A stretch of 64,000 nucleotides of DNA from Yoonia litorea. Its GTDB lineage: Bacteria; Pseudomonadota; Alphaproteobacteria; Rhodobacterales; Rhodobacteraceae. The stretch is taken from contig NZ_FOZM01000001.1 in the NCBI RefSeq assembly GCF_900114675.1, forward strand, positions 744,001 through 808,000, written 5' to 3'. Under the pieces are notes generated by a model that saw only the letters and a program-made list of their open reading frames with translations, did no database searches and was not told the DNA's origin. A program made the translations under genes and the position numbers. This document shows positions 55,878-64,000 of the stretch, in pieces. The stretch's first letter is position 1. Each line of letters begins with the position of its first letter.

Positions 55878-57221
55878 TTAAGCCCCTTTGTTCTTCATGG
55901 CGCGCAGCTTGGCAAAAAGTCTGGTCGCAAAGCCTGCCTTGTTTTCCTGACGCGCGCGCGCCACGGCCAGATCACCGGCGGGCACATCGCGTGTAATGAC
56001 AGAACCGCTGCCGGTCATGGCACCGTCCCCGAGCGTGACCGGGGCGACCAGCATCGTGTTCGATCCGACAAAGACATCGGCACCAATTGTGGTTTTGTGC
56101 TTGAACACGCCGTCATAGTTGCAAGTGATCGTGCCAGCACCAATGTTGCTGGATGCGCCGATTGTCGCGTCCCCGATATAGGACAGGTGATTGACCTTTG
56201 CGCCTTCATCCAGCACCGCGTTCTTGATCTCGACGAAGTTGCCGACTTTCACGTTTTCGGACAGTTCGGCGCCGGGGCGCAGACGGGCATATGGCCCGAC
56301 GACCGCGCCGCGCGACACATGGCACCCTTCAAGATGTGAAAAGGCACGGATGGTTGCGCCGCTTTCGACAGTCACACCGGGGCCGAAAACAACGTTTGGT
56401 TCAATCAGCGTGTCCCTCCCGACCACGGTGTCAAAGGCGAAATAGACAGTCTCTGGCGCTGTGAGGGTCACACCATCCGCCATCGCCGCCTCGCGCGCCG
56501 CCGCTTGGAAAAGTGCCTCTGCGCCAGCTAGTTCAGCACGGGAATTGACGCCAAGCGTTTCGGCTTCCTCGCAGGTGACGACAGTCGCCGATAGCCCGCG
56601 TGTATTTGCGATCCCCACAATGTCGGTCAGGTAATATTCGCCCGAAGCGTTTTCGTTGCCCACAGTGTCAATCAGGTCAAAGAGCGTTTTTGCATCAGCG
56701 GCGACCACACCACTGTTGCACAAGGTCACGGCGCGCTCCGTTTTGGTCGCGTCTTTGTATTCGACAATGCGCGAGAGCGTGTCGCCAGAGGTGATCAGAC
56801 GACCATAGCGCCCCGGATCGGCCGCCTCGAAGCCGAGGACAACCACATCGTGATCAGCACGCGCCGCGATCATGGCTTCAAGCGTTTCCGGCCGGATAAA
56901 GGGTGTGTCACCATAAAGAACAATGGCGTCCCCGTCGAACCCCGCCAGAGCGTCCTTTGCCTGCGCAACAGCATGGGCTGTGCCAAGTTGTTCGGTCTGA
57001 AGTGCGACCGTAGCATCAGGGTCAAAGGCCTTGGCGGCCTTTTCCACCGCCTCGGCCCCGTGGCCTGCAACGACAATGGTCTGCTCGGGTGCCAATGCCG
57101 CGCCGGACCGCATTGCATGCACCAGCATCGGTGCGCCTGCAATCGGATGCAGCACCTTTGGCAGGTCGGAATTCATGCGGGTGCCCATACCGGCCCCAAG
57201 AATGATCAGTGCGGTTGCCAT
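55878..57221 (-). CDS. glmU: UDP-GlcNAc pyrophosphorylase/GlcN-1-P acetyltransferase (GlmU)
   Basis: This is a 447-residue bifunctional enzyme. The N-terminal uridyltransferase has LGAGMGTRMNSDLPKVLHPIAG. The C-terminal half is a left-handed beta-helix of hexapeptide repeats (IGAGTITCNYDGVFKHKTTIGADVFVGSN), ending in the acetyltransferase site. It makes UDP-N-acetylglucosamine. It is the first gene of the glmU-glmS-alkD run on the minus strand. Confidence 0.97.
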   Translation of the reverse strand: MATALIILGAGMGTRMNSDLPKVLHPIAGAPMLVHAMRSGAALAPEQTIVVAGHGAEAVEKAAKAFDPDATVALQTEQLGTAHAVAQAKDALAGFDGDAIVLYGDTPFIRPETLEAMIAARADHDVVVLGFEAADPGRYGRLITSGDTLSRIVEYKDATKTERAVTLCNSGVVAADAKTLFDLIDTVGNENASGEYYLTDIVGIANTRGLSATVVTCEEAETLGVNSRAELAGAEALFQAAAREAAMADGVTLTAPETVYFAFDTVVGRDTLIEPNVVFGPGVTVESGATIRAFSHLEGCHVSRGAVVGPYARLRPGAELSENVKVGNFVEIKNAVLDEGAKVNHLSYIGDATIGASSNIGAGTITCNYDGVFKHKTTIGADVFVGSNTMLVAPVTLGDGAMTGSGSVITRDVPAGDLAVARARQENKAGFATRLFAKLRAMKNKGA

Positions 57222-57346
57222 TGCTGCCTCGTTATGCGTTCTTGCCCTGACTTCTACTGTGGTTTTGCGCGATCACAAGAGCGAGGGGCTTCACATCAGT
57301 TTACAGCCCGTTACATCCATCCCAAAGGGTTAGCAAAGAGGCAGCG

Positions 57347-58012
57347 ATGAAACCGGCAGTGATATTCGATTTGGACGGCACTTTGGCCGACACCAGCGGC
57401 GACCTGATCGCCGCAGCCAACCACTGCTTTCGCGGGTTGGGGTTGGGTGATCTTCTGGACCCCGCGCAAGATGCGGCAACCGCGTTGAAGGGCGGGCGCG
57501 CGATGCTGACCTTGGGTTTCTCCCGTGTGGAAGGCTTCGGGAAGGAAGAGGTGGATCGTCAGTATCCTGTCTTGCTTGCCGCCTATGCGCAGGCCATCGA
57601 CACCCACACAGTGCTTTACCCCGGTGCAATGGCCGCGGTGGAGCGGCTTTTGTCAGGGGGTTACGCGGTGGGTATTGCCACCAATAAACCAGAGGGTTTG
57701 GCCGAGCAGTTGATGACCAGCCTTGGCGTGCGCGACGCCTTTGCCTCGCTCATCGGGGCGGATACGCTGCCCGTGCGCAAGCCTGACCCTGAACATCACT
57801 TTGAGGCGGTTCGCCGCGCCGGAGGCGATATCGGACGGTCCTTGCTGGTCGGTGATACGGCGACGGATAGAAATACCTCGCGCAATGCCGGTGTGCCATC
57901 GGTGCTGGTGACATTCGGGCCGGGGCGCGATGAAGTTCTAGGGTTGGAGGCAGAGGCCACCATCGACAGCTACGACGAACTGGACTCAGTCGTGGCCCGA
58001 TTGATCGGCTGA
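57347..58012 (+). CDS. gph: Phosphoglycolate phosphatase-like HAD hydrolase
   Basis: This 221-residue HAD phosphatase has motif I DLDGTLADT (nucleophile Asp near residue 7), motif II IATNKP, the Lys of motif III in LPVRKPDP and motif IV VGDTATDRNTSRNAG. A helical cap lies between motifs I and II. It most resembles Gph, which removes 2-phosphoglycolate. Related sugar-phosphatases are possible. It is divergent from glmU. Confidence 0.87.
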   Translation: MKPAVIFDLDGTLADTSGDLIAAANHCFRGLGLGDLLDPAQDAATALKGGRAMLTLGFSRVEGFGKEEVDRQYPVLLAAYAQAIDTHTVLYPGAMAAVERLLSGGYAVGIATNKPEGLAEQLMTSLGVRDAFASLIGADTLPVRKPDPEHHFEAVRRAGGDIGRSLLVGDTATDRNTSRNAGVPSVLVTFGPGRDEVLGLEAEATIDSYDELDSVVARLIG

Positions 58013-58056
58013 TCTGGCCCTATGCTCTGGCCTGAAGTTACGCGCAAATTGGACCT

Positions 58057-59262
58057 ATGACAGAGCGATTCACAGGCAGCTTTACCCAGCAAGAGCCGAT
58101 CCCAGACGAAGGGATCGCAGCGGCCAACCGCGTCATGCAGACCGGCCGCCTGCACCGCTACAACACCAGTGGCGACGAAATCGCCGAGACCGCCTTGCTT
58201 GAGGAAGAGTTTGCCGCCGCGACCGGCGCGAAATACTGCCTCGCCGTGGCCTCGGGTGGCTATGCGATGACGACGGCGCTGCGGGCCTCTGGTGTGAAAC
58301 ACGGCGACAAGGTGCTGACCAATGCCTTTACGCTGGCACCTGTGCCGGGGGCGATTGCGGCGGTGGGTGGTGTGCCGGTCTTTGTCGGTGTGACCGAAGA
58401 TCTGGTGATCGACCTTGATGACCTCGCCGCCAAGCTGGATCAGGCCAGCGTTTTGCTGCTGTCCCATATGCGTGGGCATATCTGCGACATGGAACGACTG
58501 ATGGCGATGTGTGATGCCGCCGGTGTCGATGTGATCGAGGATTGCGCACACACCATGGGGGCTGCGTGGAATGGTGTCCCCTCGGGCCGCTGGGGGCGGT
58601 TCGGCTGCTATTCGACCCAGACCTACAAGCACATCAACTCCGGCGAAGGCGGGTTCCTGATCTGTGACGGGGCCGAGGATATGGCCCGTGCGATTATGCT
58701 TTCCGGGAGCTACATGCTCTTCGAGGCGCACCGCGCCGCGCCGCCGGTCGCGACGTTCGCGAAGATCAAATACGAAACGCCGAATATCTCAGGCCGCATG
58801 GACAACCTGAGGGCGGCGATCCTGCGGCCGCAATTGCGCAAGCTGAAAGAGCAGGGCGTGCGCTGGAACGCACGCTACCGCGTGCTTGAGGAAGGACTGG
58901 CCGGTACCCCCGGTCTGCGCCTGATACCGCGTCCCGAGAGAGAACAGTTCGTTGCCTCATCGTTCCAGTTTCTGCTGCTGGACTGGGATAAAGAGGCGGT
59001 AAATGCTGTGGTCGACCGCTGCGCCGCGTGCGGTGTCGAACTCAAGTGGTTCGGCGGGGCGGAGCCCAAGGGCTTCACCTCGCGCTATGACAGTTGGCGC
59101 TATGCGCAGTCGGAACCGATGCCAGCCTCTGACCGCATCCTTGCGGGCATCATTGATATGCGTTTGCCATTGACCTTCAGCGTTGAAGATTGCGCGCTGA
59201 TCGCGCGGATCATCCGTGCCGAGGTCGGCGCCGTCTATCAGTCGCAGGTCGCCGCGCAGTAA
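58057..59262 (+). CDS. DegT/DnrJ/EryC1/StrS-family PLP aminotransferase
   Basis: This is a 401-residue PLP protein. The PLP lysine is in STQTYKHINSGEGG. The preceding VIEDCAHTMGAAWNG carries the Asp that contacts the cofactor. The family aminates keto-sugars, but no nucleotide-sugar genes surround it. It may instead act on a small keto compound or be a stand-alone member. It lies 44 bases after gph and before the leucine operon operator. Confidence 0.85.
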   Translation: MTERFTGSFTQQEPIPDEGIAAANRVMQTGRLHRYNTSGDEIAETALLEEEFAAATGAKYCLAVASGGYAMTTALRASGVKHGDKVLTNAFTLAPVPGAIAAVGGVPVFVGVTEDLVIDLDDLAAKLDQASVLLLSHMRGHICDMERLMAMCDAAGVDVIEDCAHTMGAAWNGVPSGRWGRFGCYSTQTYKHINSGEGGFLICDGAEDMARAIMLSGSYMLFEAHRAAPPVATFAKIKYETPNISGRMDNLRAAILRPQLRKLKEQGVRWNARYRVLEEGLAGTPGLRLIPRPEREQFVASSFQFLLLDWDKEAVNAVVDRCAACGVELKWFGGAEPKGFTSRYDSWRYAQSEPMPASDRILAGIIDMRLPLTFSVEDCALIARIIRAEVGAVYQSQVAAQ

Positions 59263-59312
59263 CCTCGCACTGCGCAAAAATGACTCGACAGGTGTCATGC
59301 ATCACGCCTATT

Positions 59313-59330
59313 ATTGAACAAGCGTTCAAT
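59313..59330 (+). promoter_or_regulatory. TetR-like operator of the leucine-degradation operon
   Basis: ATTGAAC-AAGC-GTTCAAT is a perfect 18-base palindrome ending 16 bases before the ivd ATG. GAAC-N4-GTTC dyads are typical TetR-family sites, and TetR or MerR proteins commonly control leucine catabolism. No regulator gene is in the window. Confidence 0.72.
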
Positions 59331-59346
59331 TAATGCGAGGCCGTTG

Positions 59347-60510
59347 ATGTTTCACGCATCCATGCAGTTCGATCTTGGTGAGGACGTGAACGCCTTGCGC
59401 GACATGGTGCATGACTGGGCGCAGACCCGTGTCAAACCAATGGCGGCCGACATTGACCGCGAGAACCTGTTTCCAAGCGCGCTCTGGCCCGAAATGGGCG
59501 AGTTGGGCTTGCTGGGCGTCACCGTCGATGACGCATACGGCGGCGCAGGTATGAGCTATCTTGCCCATACCGTTGCGATCGAGGAAATCGCGCGTGCCAG
59601 CGCCTCTGTCGCGCTGTCCTACGGCGCGCATTCGAACCTGTGCGTCAATCAGATCAAGCTGAACGGCACTGACGCGCAGAAGGCAAAATACCTGCCACGC
59701 CTGATCTCTGGCGAGCACGTCGGCGCGCTGGCTATGTCCGAGGCAGGGGCAGGGTCTGACGTGGTGTCGATGACACTGCGTGCCGAAAAGCGGAATGATC
59801 ACTACCGGCTGAACGGGAATAAATACTGGATCACGAATGGGCCGGATGCCGATACGCTGGTGGTCTATGCCAAGACCGACCCCGATGCCGGGTCTAAGGG
59901 GATCACGGCCTTCCTGATCGAAAAGGAAATGACAGGTTTCAGCACCTCGCCGCATTTCGACAAACTGGGCATGCGCGGGTCGAACACTGCAGAGCTGATC
60001 TTTGACGATGTTCAGGTGCCCTTCGAGAATGTGCTGGGAGAAGAGGGCAAGGGCGTGCGCGTCCTGATGTCGGGTCTTGATTACGAACGTGTGGTGTTGG
60101 CGGGCATCGGTCTGGGGATCATGGCCGCCTGTCTGGACGAGGTGATGCCCTACATCTCAAGCCGCAAGCAATTCGGCGAACCCATCGGCAATTTCCAACT
60201 GATGCAAGGCAAGATCGCCGATATGTATACGGCGATGAATTCGGCGAGGGCCTACGTCTATGAGGTCGCGCGCGCCTGTGACCGCGGAACGGTGACGCGT
60301 CAGGATGCGGCGGCCTGCTGCCTCTATGCCTCCGAAGAAGCAATGAAACAGGCGCATCAGGCCGTGCAGGCGATGGGTGGTGCTGGGTTCCTGAACGATG
60401 CGCCCGTGGCGCGGATTTTTCGCGATGCAAAGTTGATGGAGATCGGGGCTGGCACCTCGGAAATCCGCCGGATGCTGGTCGGACGTGAGATGATGGGAGC
60501 GATGGGATGA
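59347..60510 (+). CDS. ivd: Isovaleryl-CoA dehydrogenase
   Basis: This 387-residue acyl-CoA dehydrogenase carries out the third step of leucine breakdown. FAD-site motifs are [16 protein letters not shown] and [13 protein letters not shown]. The catalytic Glu region is [20 protein letters not shown], where a base Glu is expected in isovaleryl-CoA dehydrogenases. The C-terminal [33 protein letters not shown] is the family signature. The operon context with mccB and mccA supports this substrate. Start ATG 59347 is downstream of the operator; an earlier in-frame ATG (59314) lies within it. Confidence 0.93.
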   Translation: MFHASMQFDLGEDVNALRDMVHDWAQTRVKPMAADIDRENLFPSALWPEMGELGLLGVTVDDAYGGAGMSYLAHTVAIEEIARASASVALSYGAHSNLCVNQIKLNGTDAQKAKYLPRLISGEHVGALAMSEAGAGSDVVSMTLRAEKRNDHYRLNGNKYWITNGPDADTLVVYAKTDPDAGSKGITAFLIEKEMTGFSTSPHFDKLGMRGSNTAELIFDDVQVPFENVLGEEGKGVRVLMSGLDYERVVLAGIGLGIMAACLDEVMPYISSRKQFGEPIGNFQLMQGKIADMYTAMNSARAYVYEVARACDRGTVTRQDAAACCLYASEEAMKQAHQAVQAMGGAGFLNDAPVARIFRDAKLMEIGAGTSEIRRMLVGREMMGAMG

Positions 60511-60992
60511 TCCGCGTCCTTACCTTTCTGGTCTTGGCCGCCCCAGCCGCCGCGCAGGAGTTTACAGTGGATGCGCACATTATCGACCGCTGCCGCGCTA
60601 TTCAGGAAGATCCGATGGTCTGCGTTGGGCGCGAGGCGGACCGCTGCACACAAGAACATGGCGGGGGCGCGGATATGATGCTCGCGGCCTGCACCTTCGC
60701 CGAGGCCGAGGCTTGGGACGACTCGCTCAACGCTGCCTACCGCGAATTGCAGCGACTTGCCCGAGAAAGAGAAGATTGGGATGTTGGATACGAGTCCGGT
60801 GCCTTGCTGATCGGCCTGCGGGATATGCAACGGGCCTGGATCACCTATCGCGATGCGGTTTGCGCAAATGCTGTAGCGCTCGCCAAACCCTTCGGATCAG
60901 CGGCAGGTGTGGCCGAGGCCGAGTGCCTGCTTGAAGAGACAGCGCAGCAGTTCATCAAGCTCAACCAGATGCGCTGGGACTATACGCAATGA
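60507..60992 (+). CDS. Secreted DUF1311/LprI-family protein
   Basis: This is a 161-residue protein with a signal peptide ([17 protein letters not shown]). The mature part has the LprI/DUF1311 layout: a Cys-rich start (CRAIQ ... [11 protein letters not shown]), [21 protein letters not shown] and [16 protein letters not shown]. Some relatives inhibit lysozyme; most are unstudied. It overlaps ivd by four bases. Its presence in a leucine operon is unexplained. Confidence 0.85.
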   Translation: MIRVLTFLVLAAPAAAQEFTVDAHIIDRCRAIQEDPMVCVGREADRCTQEHGGGADMMLAACTFAEAEAWDDSLNAAYRELQRLAREREDWDVGYESGALLIGLRDMQRAWITYRDAVCANAVALAKPFGSAAGVAEAECLLEETAQQFIKLNQMRWDYTQ

Positions 60993-61552
60993 GGTGGAAA
61001 GGCATGATGCGTCAACTGATCTTTGCAGTGGTCCTGCCGGTCGCGGTGCAAGCGCAGGACTTCGGGCCTCTGCCCACGTTCACGTTGGATGGCGTCGTGG
61101 CTTCGGCTGACGAGGTGCACGCCTGTATCGAAGAACAAGCCGCGCTGGGTGCCAATGCGCTGGTGGGCCGCAACGCGCGGGACTGCATCGGACGTGAGGT
61201 CGACCTTTGCACCGCAGCACGCGAGGCCTGTGCGGCATTGGAGCAATCCTACTGGGAATGGCGGATCGCCCGGACGTATGACGGTTTACAGGCTTGGGTC
61301 GATGATCGTCCTGACGTGGCAGCCTCAGTGCAAACGGCGGTCGCCAATCCGGCAGCGGCAACGGCAAACGTGCCGCTTGAGTGTCAGTTGCGGATTGCCG
61401 AAGGGCAGGGCGATGAAGCCGCACCCTCTGCCATGGCAACCTGCATGATGCGTGAAACCGCATTGATTGCAGTGGAGCTGGAATTCTCCGTCAGAGAGGC
61501 CTGCGAGACTGCAGAAACAGGTGCATTCGCCGCCTATTGCGGGCGCAATTGA
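60989..61552 (+). CDS. Secreted Cys-rich protein, diverged paralogue of the preceding gene
   Basis: This 187-residue protein has a signal peptide (MMRQLIFAVVLPVAVQAQ) and a Cys-rich mature part. The segment CIGREVDLCTAAREACAALEQSYWEWRIARTYDG mirrors CVGREADRC ... AYREL of its neighbour, so I read it as a divergent DUF1311-like copy. A second half with ECQLR, ATCMMRETALIAVE and REACETAE adds more Cys. The start may be ATG 60989 or 61004. It overlaps the genes on both sides. The function is unknown. Confidence 0.72.
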   Translation: MRWKGMMRQLIFAVVLPVAVQAQDFGPLPTFTLDGVVASADEVHACIEEQAALGANALVGRNARDCIGREVDLCTAAREACAALEQSYWEWRIARTYDGLQAWVDDRPDVAASVQTAVANPAAATANVPLECQLRIAEGQGDEAAPSAMATCMMRETALIAVELEFSVREACETAETGAFAAYCGRN

Positions 61553-61842
61553 TGCGGTGGTTCTATTTCCTGCCGGTGGCCGTTCTGGTTGCCTATGCGG
61601 CCTATCTGGGCTGGCAGCGCGGACAGCTGCCAAGCGAAACCGAAATCATCAACCGCTATGCGGCGCTCTATCTTGAAATGGCACCGGAAGGGGCTGCACT
61701 GACGGACTGCGCCGCCGCCCCGCATCCGAATGCAGGCGTGCGTATGGTGATCACCTGCAGCCATGCCTCTGGACTGGTCACGACCTATTTCGTCGGCCCG
61801 CGCGGTGAGGCGCTGCCGGAACCTCAGGGGCCAACAGCATGA
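61552..61842 (+). CDS. Small membrane-anchored protein of unknown function
   Basis: This is a 96-residue protein with an N-terminal hydrophobic helix ([19 protein letters not shown]) and a polar domain with two cysteines (TDCAAAP and VITCSHAS) that could form a disulfide in the periplasm. The start at 61552 shares its first base with the previous stop. The stop overlaps the mccB start by four bases. I do not recognise the family; it completes the trio of unknowns between ivd and mccB. Confidence 0.7.
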   Translation: MRWFYFLPVAVLVAYAAYLGWQRGQLPSETEIINRYAALYLEMAPEGAALTDCAAAPHPNAGVRMVITCSHASGLVTTYFVGPRGEALPEPQGPTA

Positions 61843-63401
61843 CCGACCGTGCCAAACACGAAGCGGCTTTGGCCGAAGTCTCTGATGCGGCGGCGCTGGC
61901 GGCGGCTGGCGGAGGTGAGGCCGTGCGCGACCGCCATTTGGCGCGCGGCAAGATGCTGCCACGCGACCGTGTGGCAGGCTTGCTGGACCCCGGCAGCCCG
62001 TTTCTTGAGATCGGGGCTACGGCTGCGCACGGGATGTATGGTGGTGCAGCCCCCTGTGCCGGTGTGGTCGCAGGCGTTGGGCGGGTGCATGGCCAGCAGG
62101 TGATGGTCGTGTGCAATGATGCCACCGTGAAAGGCGGCACCTATTATCCGATGACCGTCAAGAAACATCTGCGCGCGCAGGAAATTGCGGCGCAGTGTCA
62201 TCTGCCGTGCGTCTATCTGGTGGATAGCGGCGGGGCGAACCTGCCCAATCAGGACGAGGTATTCCCTGACCGCGATCACTTTGGTCGCATTTTCTACAAT
62301 CAGGCGCAGATGTCGGCGGCGGGGATTGCGCAGATTGCCGTGGTTATGGGCTCATGCACGGCGGGCGGGGCCTATGTACCGGCGATGGCCGATGTGTCGA
62401 TCATCGTCAAAGAACAAGGCACGATCTTTCTTGCGGGGCCCCCGTTGGTGAAAGCGGCAACGGGCGAGGTCGTCTCTGCCGAGGCGCTGGGCGGCGGTGA
62501 CGTGCATACGCGTCTGTCCGGCGTGGCCGATTATCTGGCCGAAGACGATGCCCATGCATTGGCATTGGCGCGGCAAGCGGTCGCCTCATGTGCGATAGAA
62601 AAACCTATTTCAGTCAAACGGTTACCTTCTGAACCTCCTGCAATTGATCCGGCGACGCTGTTTGATGTGGTGCCAGCAGATTTGCGCACGCCTTACGATA
62701 TTCGCGACGTGATCAGGCGTATCACGGATGGGTCAAGATTTGATGAATTCAAGGCGCGGTTTGGCGAAACGCTGGTGTGTGGCTTCGCCCATATCGACGG
62801 CTGGCCTTGTGGGATTGTCGCCAACAACGGGGTGCTGTTTTCGGAGAGTGCCCAGAAGGGGGCGCATTTCGTTGAACTGTGCAGTCAGCGCAAGATTCCG
62901 CTGGTTTTCCTGCAGAATATCACCGGCTTCATGGTGGGCCAGAAATACGAGAACGAAGGCATCGCGCGGCACGGGGCCAAGATGGTGACTGCGGTCGCCA
63001 CAACCAAGGTGCCGAAGATCACGATGGTTGTTGGCGGCTCTTTCGGCGCTGGAAATTATGGCATGGCAGGAAGGGCTTACAGTCCGCAGTTCATGTGGTC
63101 ATGGCCGACCTCGCGCATCTCTGTCATGGGCGGCGAGCAGGCCGCGGGCGTGCTGGCGACTGTCAAGCGCGACGCGATTGAGCGCAAAGGCGGGGCGTGG
63201 TCGGACGCGGAAGAAACGGCCTTCAAACAGCCAACGATTGATATGTTCAACACGCAATCACACCCGCTTTATGCCTCTGCGCGACTTTGGGATGACGGCA
63301 TTATTGACCCGCGCAAATCGCGTGAGGTGCTGGCCTTGTCACTGGCTGCAGCCCTGAACGCACCCATTGAGGAGACACGCTTCGGCGTGTTCCGGATGTG
63401 A
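61839..63401 (+). CDS. mccB: Methylcrotonyl-CoA carboxylase, carboxyltransferase subunit
   Basis: This 520-residue protein transfers CO2 from biotin to 3-methylcrotonyl-CoA. N-terminal carboxyltransferase motifs include [25 protein letters not shown] and [16 protein letters not shown]. The C-terminal half has [23 protein letters not shown] and [21 protein letters not shown], and MCC-type carboxylases share this last motif. The length fits MCC rather than propionyl-CoA carboxylase beta. The biotin-carboxylase partner follows after an 87-base gap containing an 11-bp periodic repeat. Confidence 0.93.
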   Translation: MTDRAKHEAALAEVSDAAALAAAGGGEAVRDRHLARGKMLPRDRVAGLLDPGSPFLEIGATAAHGMYGGAAPCAGVVAGVGRVHGQQVMVVCNDATVKGGTYYPMTVKKHLRAQEIAAQCHLPCVYLVDSGGANLPNQDEVFPDRDHFGRIFYNQAQMSAAGIAQIAVVMGSCTAGGAYVPAMADVSIIVKEQGTIFLAGPPLVKAATGEVVSAEALGGGDVHTRLSGVADYLAEDDAHALALARQAVASCAIEKPISVKRLPSEPPAIDPATLFDVVPADLRTPYDIRDVIRRITDGSRFDEFKARFGETLVCGFAHIDGWPCGIVANNGVLFSESAQKGAHFVELCSQRKIPLVFLQNITGFMVGQKYENEGIARHGAKMVTAVATTKVPKITMVVGGSFGAGNYGMAGRAYSPQFMWSWPTSRISVMGGEQAAGVLATVKRDAIERKGGAWSDAEETAFKQPTIDMFNTQSHPLYASARLWDDGIIDPRKSREVLALSLAAALNAPIEETRFGVFRM

Positions 63402-63410
63402 TGGAAGTGG

Positions 63411-63473
63411 CATACACAGCACGTACACAAGCTGTACACAGGCTGTACACCGACTGTGCAGACACCTGTGCAG
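63411..63473 (+). repeat. Eleven-base periodic repeat ahead of mccA
   Basis: TACAC recurs at 63413, 63424, 63435 and 63446, exactly 11 bases apart, and TGCAG continues the phase at 63457, then at 63469 (12 bases). The fuller unit is close to CTGTACACAGG. TGTACA itself is self-complementary. The repeats fill the gap between mccB and mccA and could be a protein-binding array or a structured RNA. Confidence 0.85.
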
Positions 63474-63488
63474 ACATGGAGGTGGTCC

Positions 63489-64000
63489 ATGTTTGACACA
63501 ATCCTCATTGCCAACCGTGGCGAGATCGCCTGCCGGGTGATCAAAACGGCGCGGGCGATGGGTGTGCGCACGGTGGCGGTCTATTCGGATGCAGATGCGC
63601 AGGCCTTGCATGTCGCGATGGCGGATGAGGCTGTCCATCTTGGCCCTGCACCAGTGGCAGAGAGTTATCTGCGCGGCGATCTGATCATTGAAGCTGCGCG
63701 TCTCACCGGCGCGGAGGCGATTCATCCGGGCTATGGCTTTCTGTCGGAAAACCCGGACTTCGTTGAGGCCGTCGAAGCGGCGGGATTGGTCTTTATCGGA
63801 CCATCGGCCAAGGCGATCCGTGCCATGGGGCTGAAGGATGCGGCCAAGGCGCTCATGGCCGAGGCGGGTGTGCCTGTCGTGCCGGGATATCACGGCGCAG
63901 AGCAGGACCCTGCCTTTCTGGCGGACCGTGCTGCCGAGATCGGCTATCCGGTCCTGATCAAGGCGGTCGCTGGCGGCGGCGGCAAGGGGATGCGCCTTGT
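63489..64000 (+). CDS. mccA: Methylcrotonyl-CoA carboxylase, biotin carboxylase subunit (3' end outside window)
   Basis: The frame opens at ATG 63489 after GGAGGTGG and runs off the window after 170 residues. It starts [19 protein letters not shown], the biotin carboxylase N-terminus, continues through [14 protein letters not shown] and reaches the ATP-grasp glycine loop (AGGGGKGMR). The biotinyl C-terminal domain should follow beyond the edge. It pairs with MccB in leucine breakdown. A propionyl- or acetyl-CoA carboxylase subunit is possible from this part alone, but operon context favours MCC. Confidence 0.92.
   Translation, partial: MFDTILIANRGEIACRVIKTARAMGVRTVAVYSDADAQALHVAMADEAVHLGPAPVAESYLRGDLIIEAARLTGAEAIHPGYGFLSENPDFVEAVEAAGLVFIGPSAKAIRAMGLKDAAKALMAEAGVPVVPGYHGAEQDPAFLADRAAEIGYPVLIKAVAGGGGKGMRL

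Noticed and set aside
63411-63473. Possible CRISPR array
   Set aside because: The units are 11 bases with no spacers and there are no cas genes, so this is a short periodic repeat and not CRISPR.

Overview
The window is an ordinary, gene-dense chromosomal segment from an alphaproteobacterium, most likely a marine member of the Rhodobacterales (Roseobacter group). The evidence is the GC-rich codon use, many start/stop overlaps of the ATGA type, a TRAP transporter, SitABCD, PntAB, a leucine-degradation operon and a NasST-controlled nitrate operon. I see no insertion sequence, prophage, integrase, CRISPR array, rRNA or plasmid origin. About 61 protein genes and one tRNA (tRNA-Ser, UGA) account for almost all of the sequence.

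Layout. 1-13945: nitrate assimilation. nasT (cut by the window edge) and nasS encode the nitrate sensor and RNA-binding antiterminator. A leader RNA with two A1/G4 hexaloop hairpins and a strong overlapping terminator follows. Then come nrtA, nrtB and a fused double ATPase (nitrate ABC importer), nirB-nirD (nitrite reductase), nasA (nitrate reductase), a TrpD-like protein of unknown role and cysG (siroheme). 13946-20011: tRNA-Ser, then a SPOR lipoprotein, D,D-carboxypeptidase, tmk, holB, a TatD-type nuclease and a PhnP-like hydrolase. 20081-24654: an AEC carrier and sitABCD with a Fur/Mur-type box. 24729-26967: a sugar isomerase and a Gfo/Idh/MocA oxidoreductase.

26964-30844 (minus): pqiA-pqiA-pqiB-pqiC, an envelope lipid-transport system with PqiA split into two proteins. 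30961-34596: an FAH-family hydrolase and a TRAP transporter. 34661-38785: a FrcK-like kinase, a YihY protein, kynureninase with an SDR, and an ICMT-family methyltransferase. 38910-43280: pntAB behind a perfect palindrome, a small unknown protein, dps behind an Irr-like box, and a DUF1289 protein. 43377-51780: a minus-strand peptide ABC importer divergent from two M20 peptidases. 51797-57221: moaA, a lipoprotein, alkD, glmS and glmU. 57347-64000: gph, a DegT aminotransferase and the leucine-catabolic operon ivd - three small unknowns - mccB - mccA (cut by the edge), with a TetR-like operator in front and an 11-bp periodic repeat before mccA.

The most informative non-coding element is the nrtA leader. 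The second ANTAR-type hairpin shares nine bases with the terminator, so NasT binding and termination look mutually exclusive. Less explained items are the 11-bp repeats, the asymmetric nitrate-transport ATPase, the TrpD-like gene in the nitrate operon and the secreted cysteine-rich proteins inside the leucine operon. I found no clearly new multi-gene defence or mobile system.
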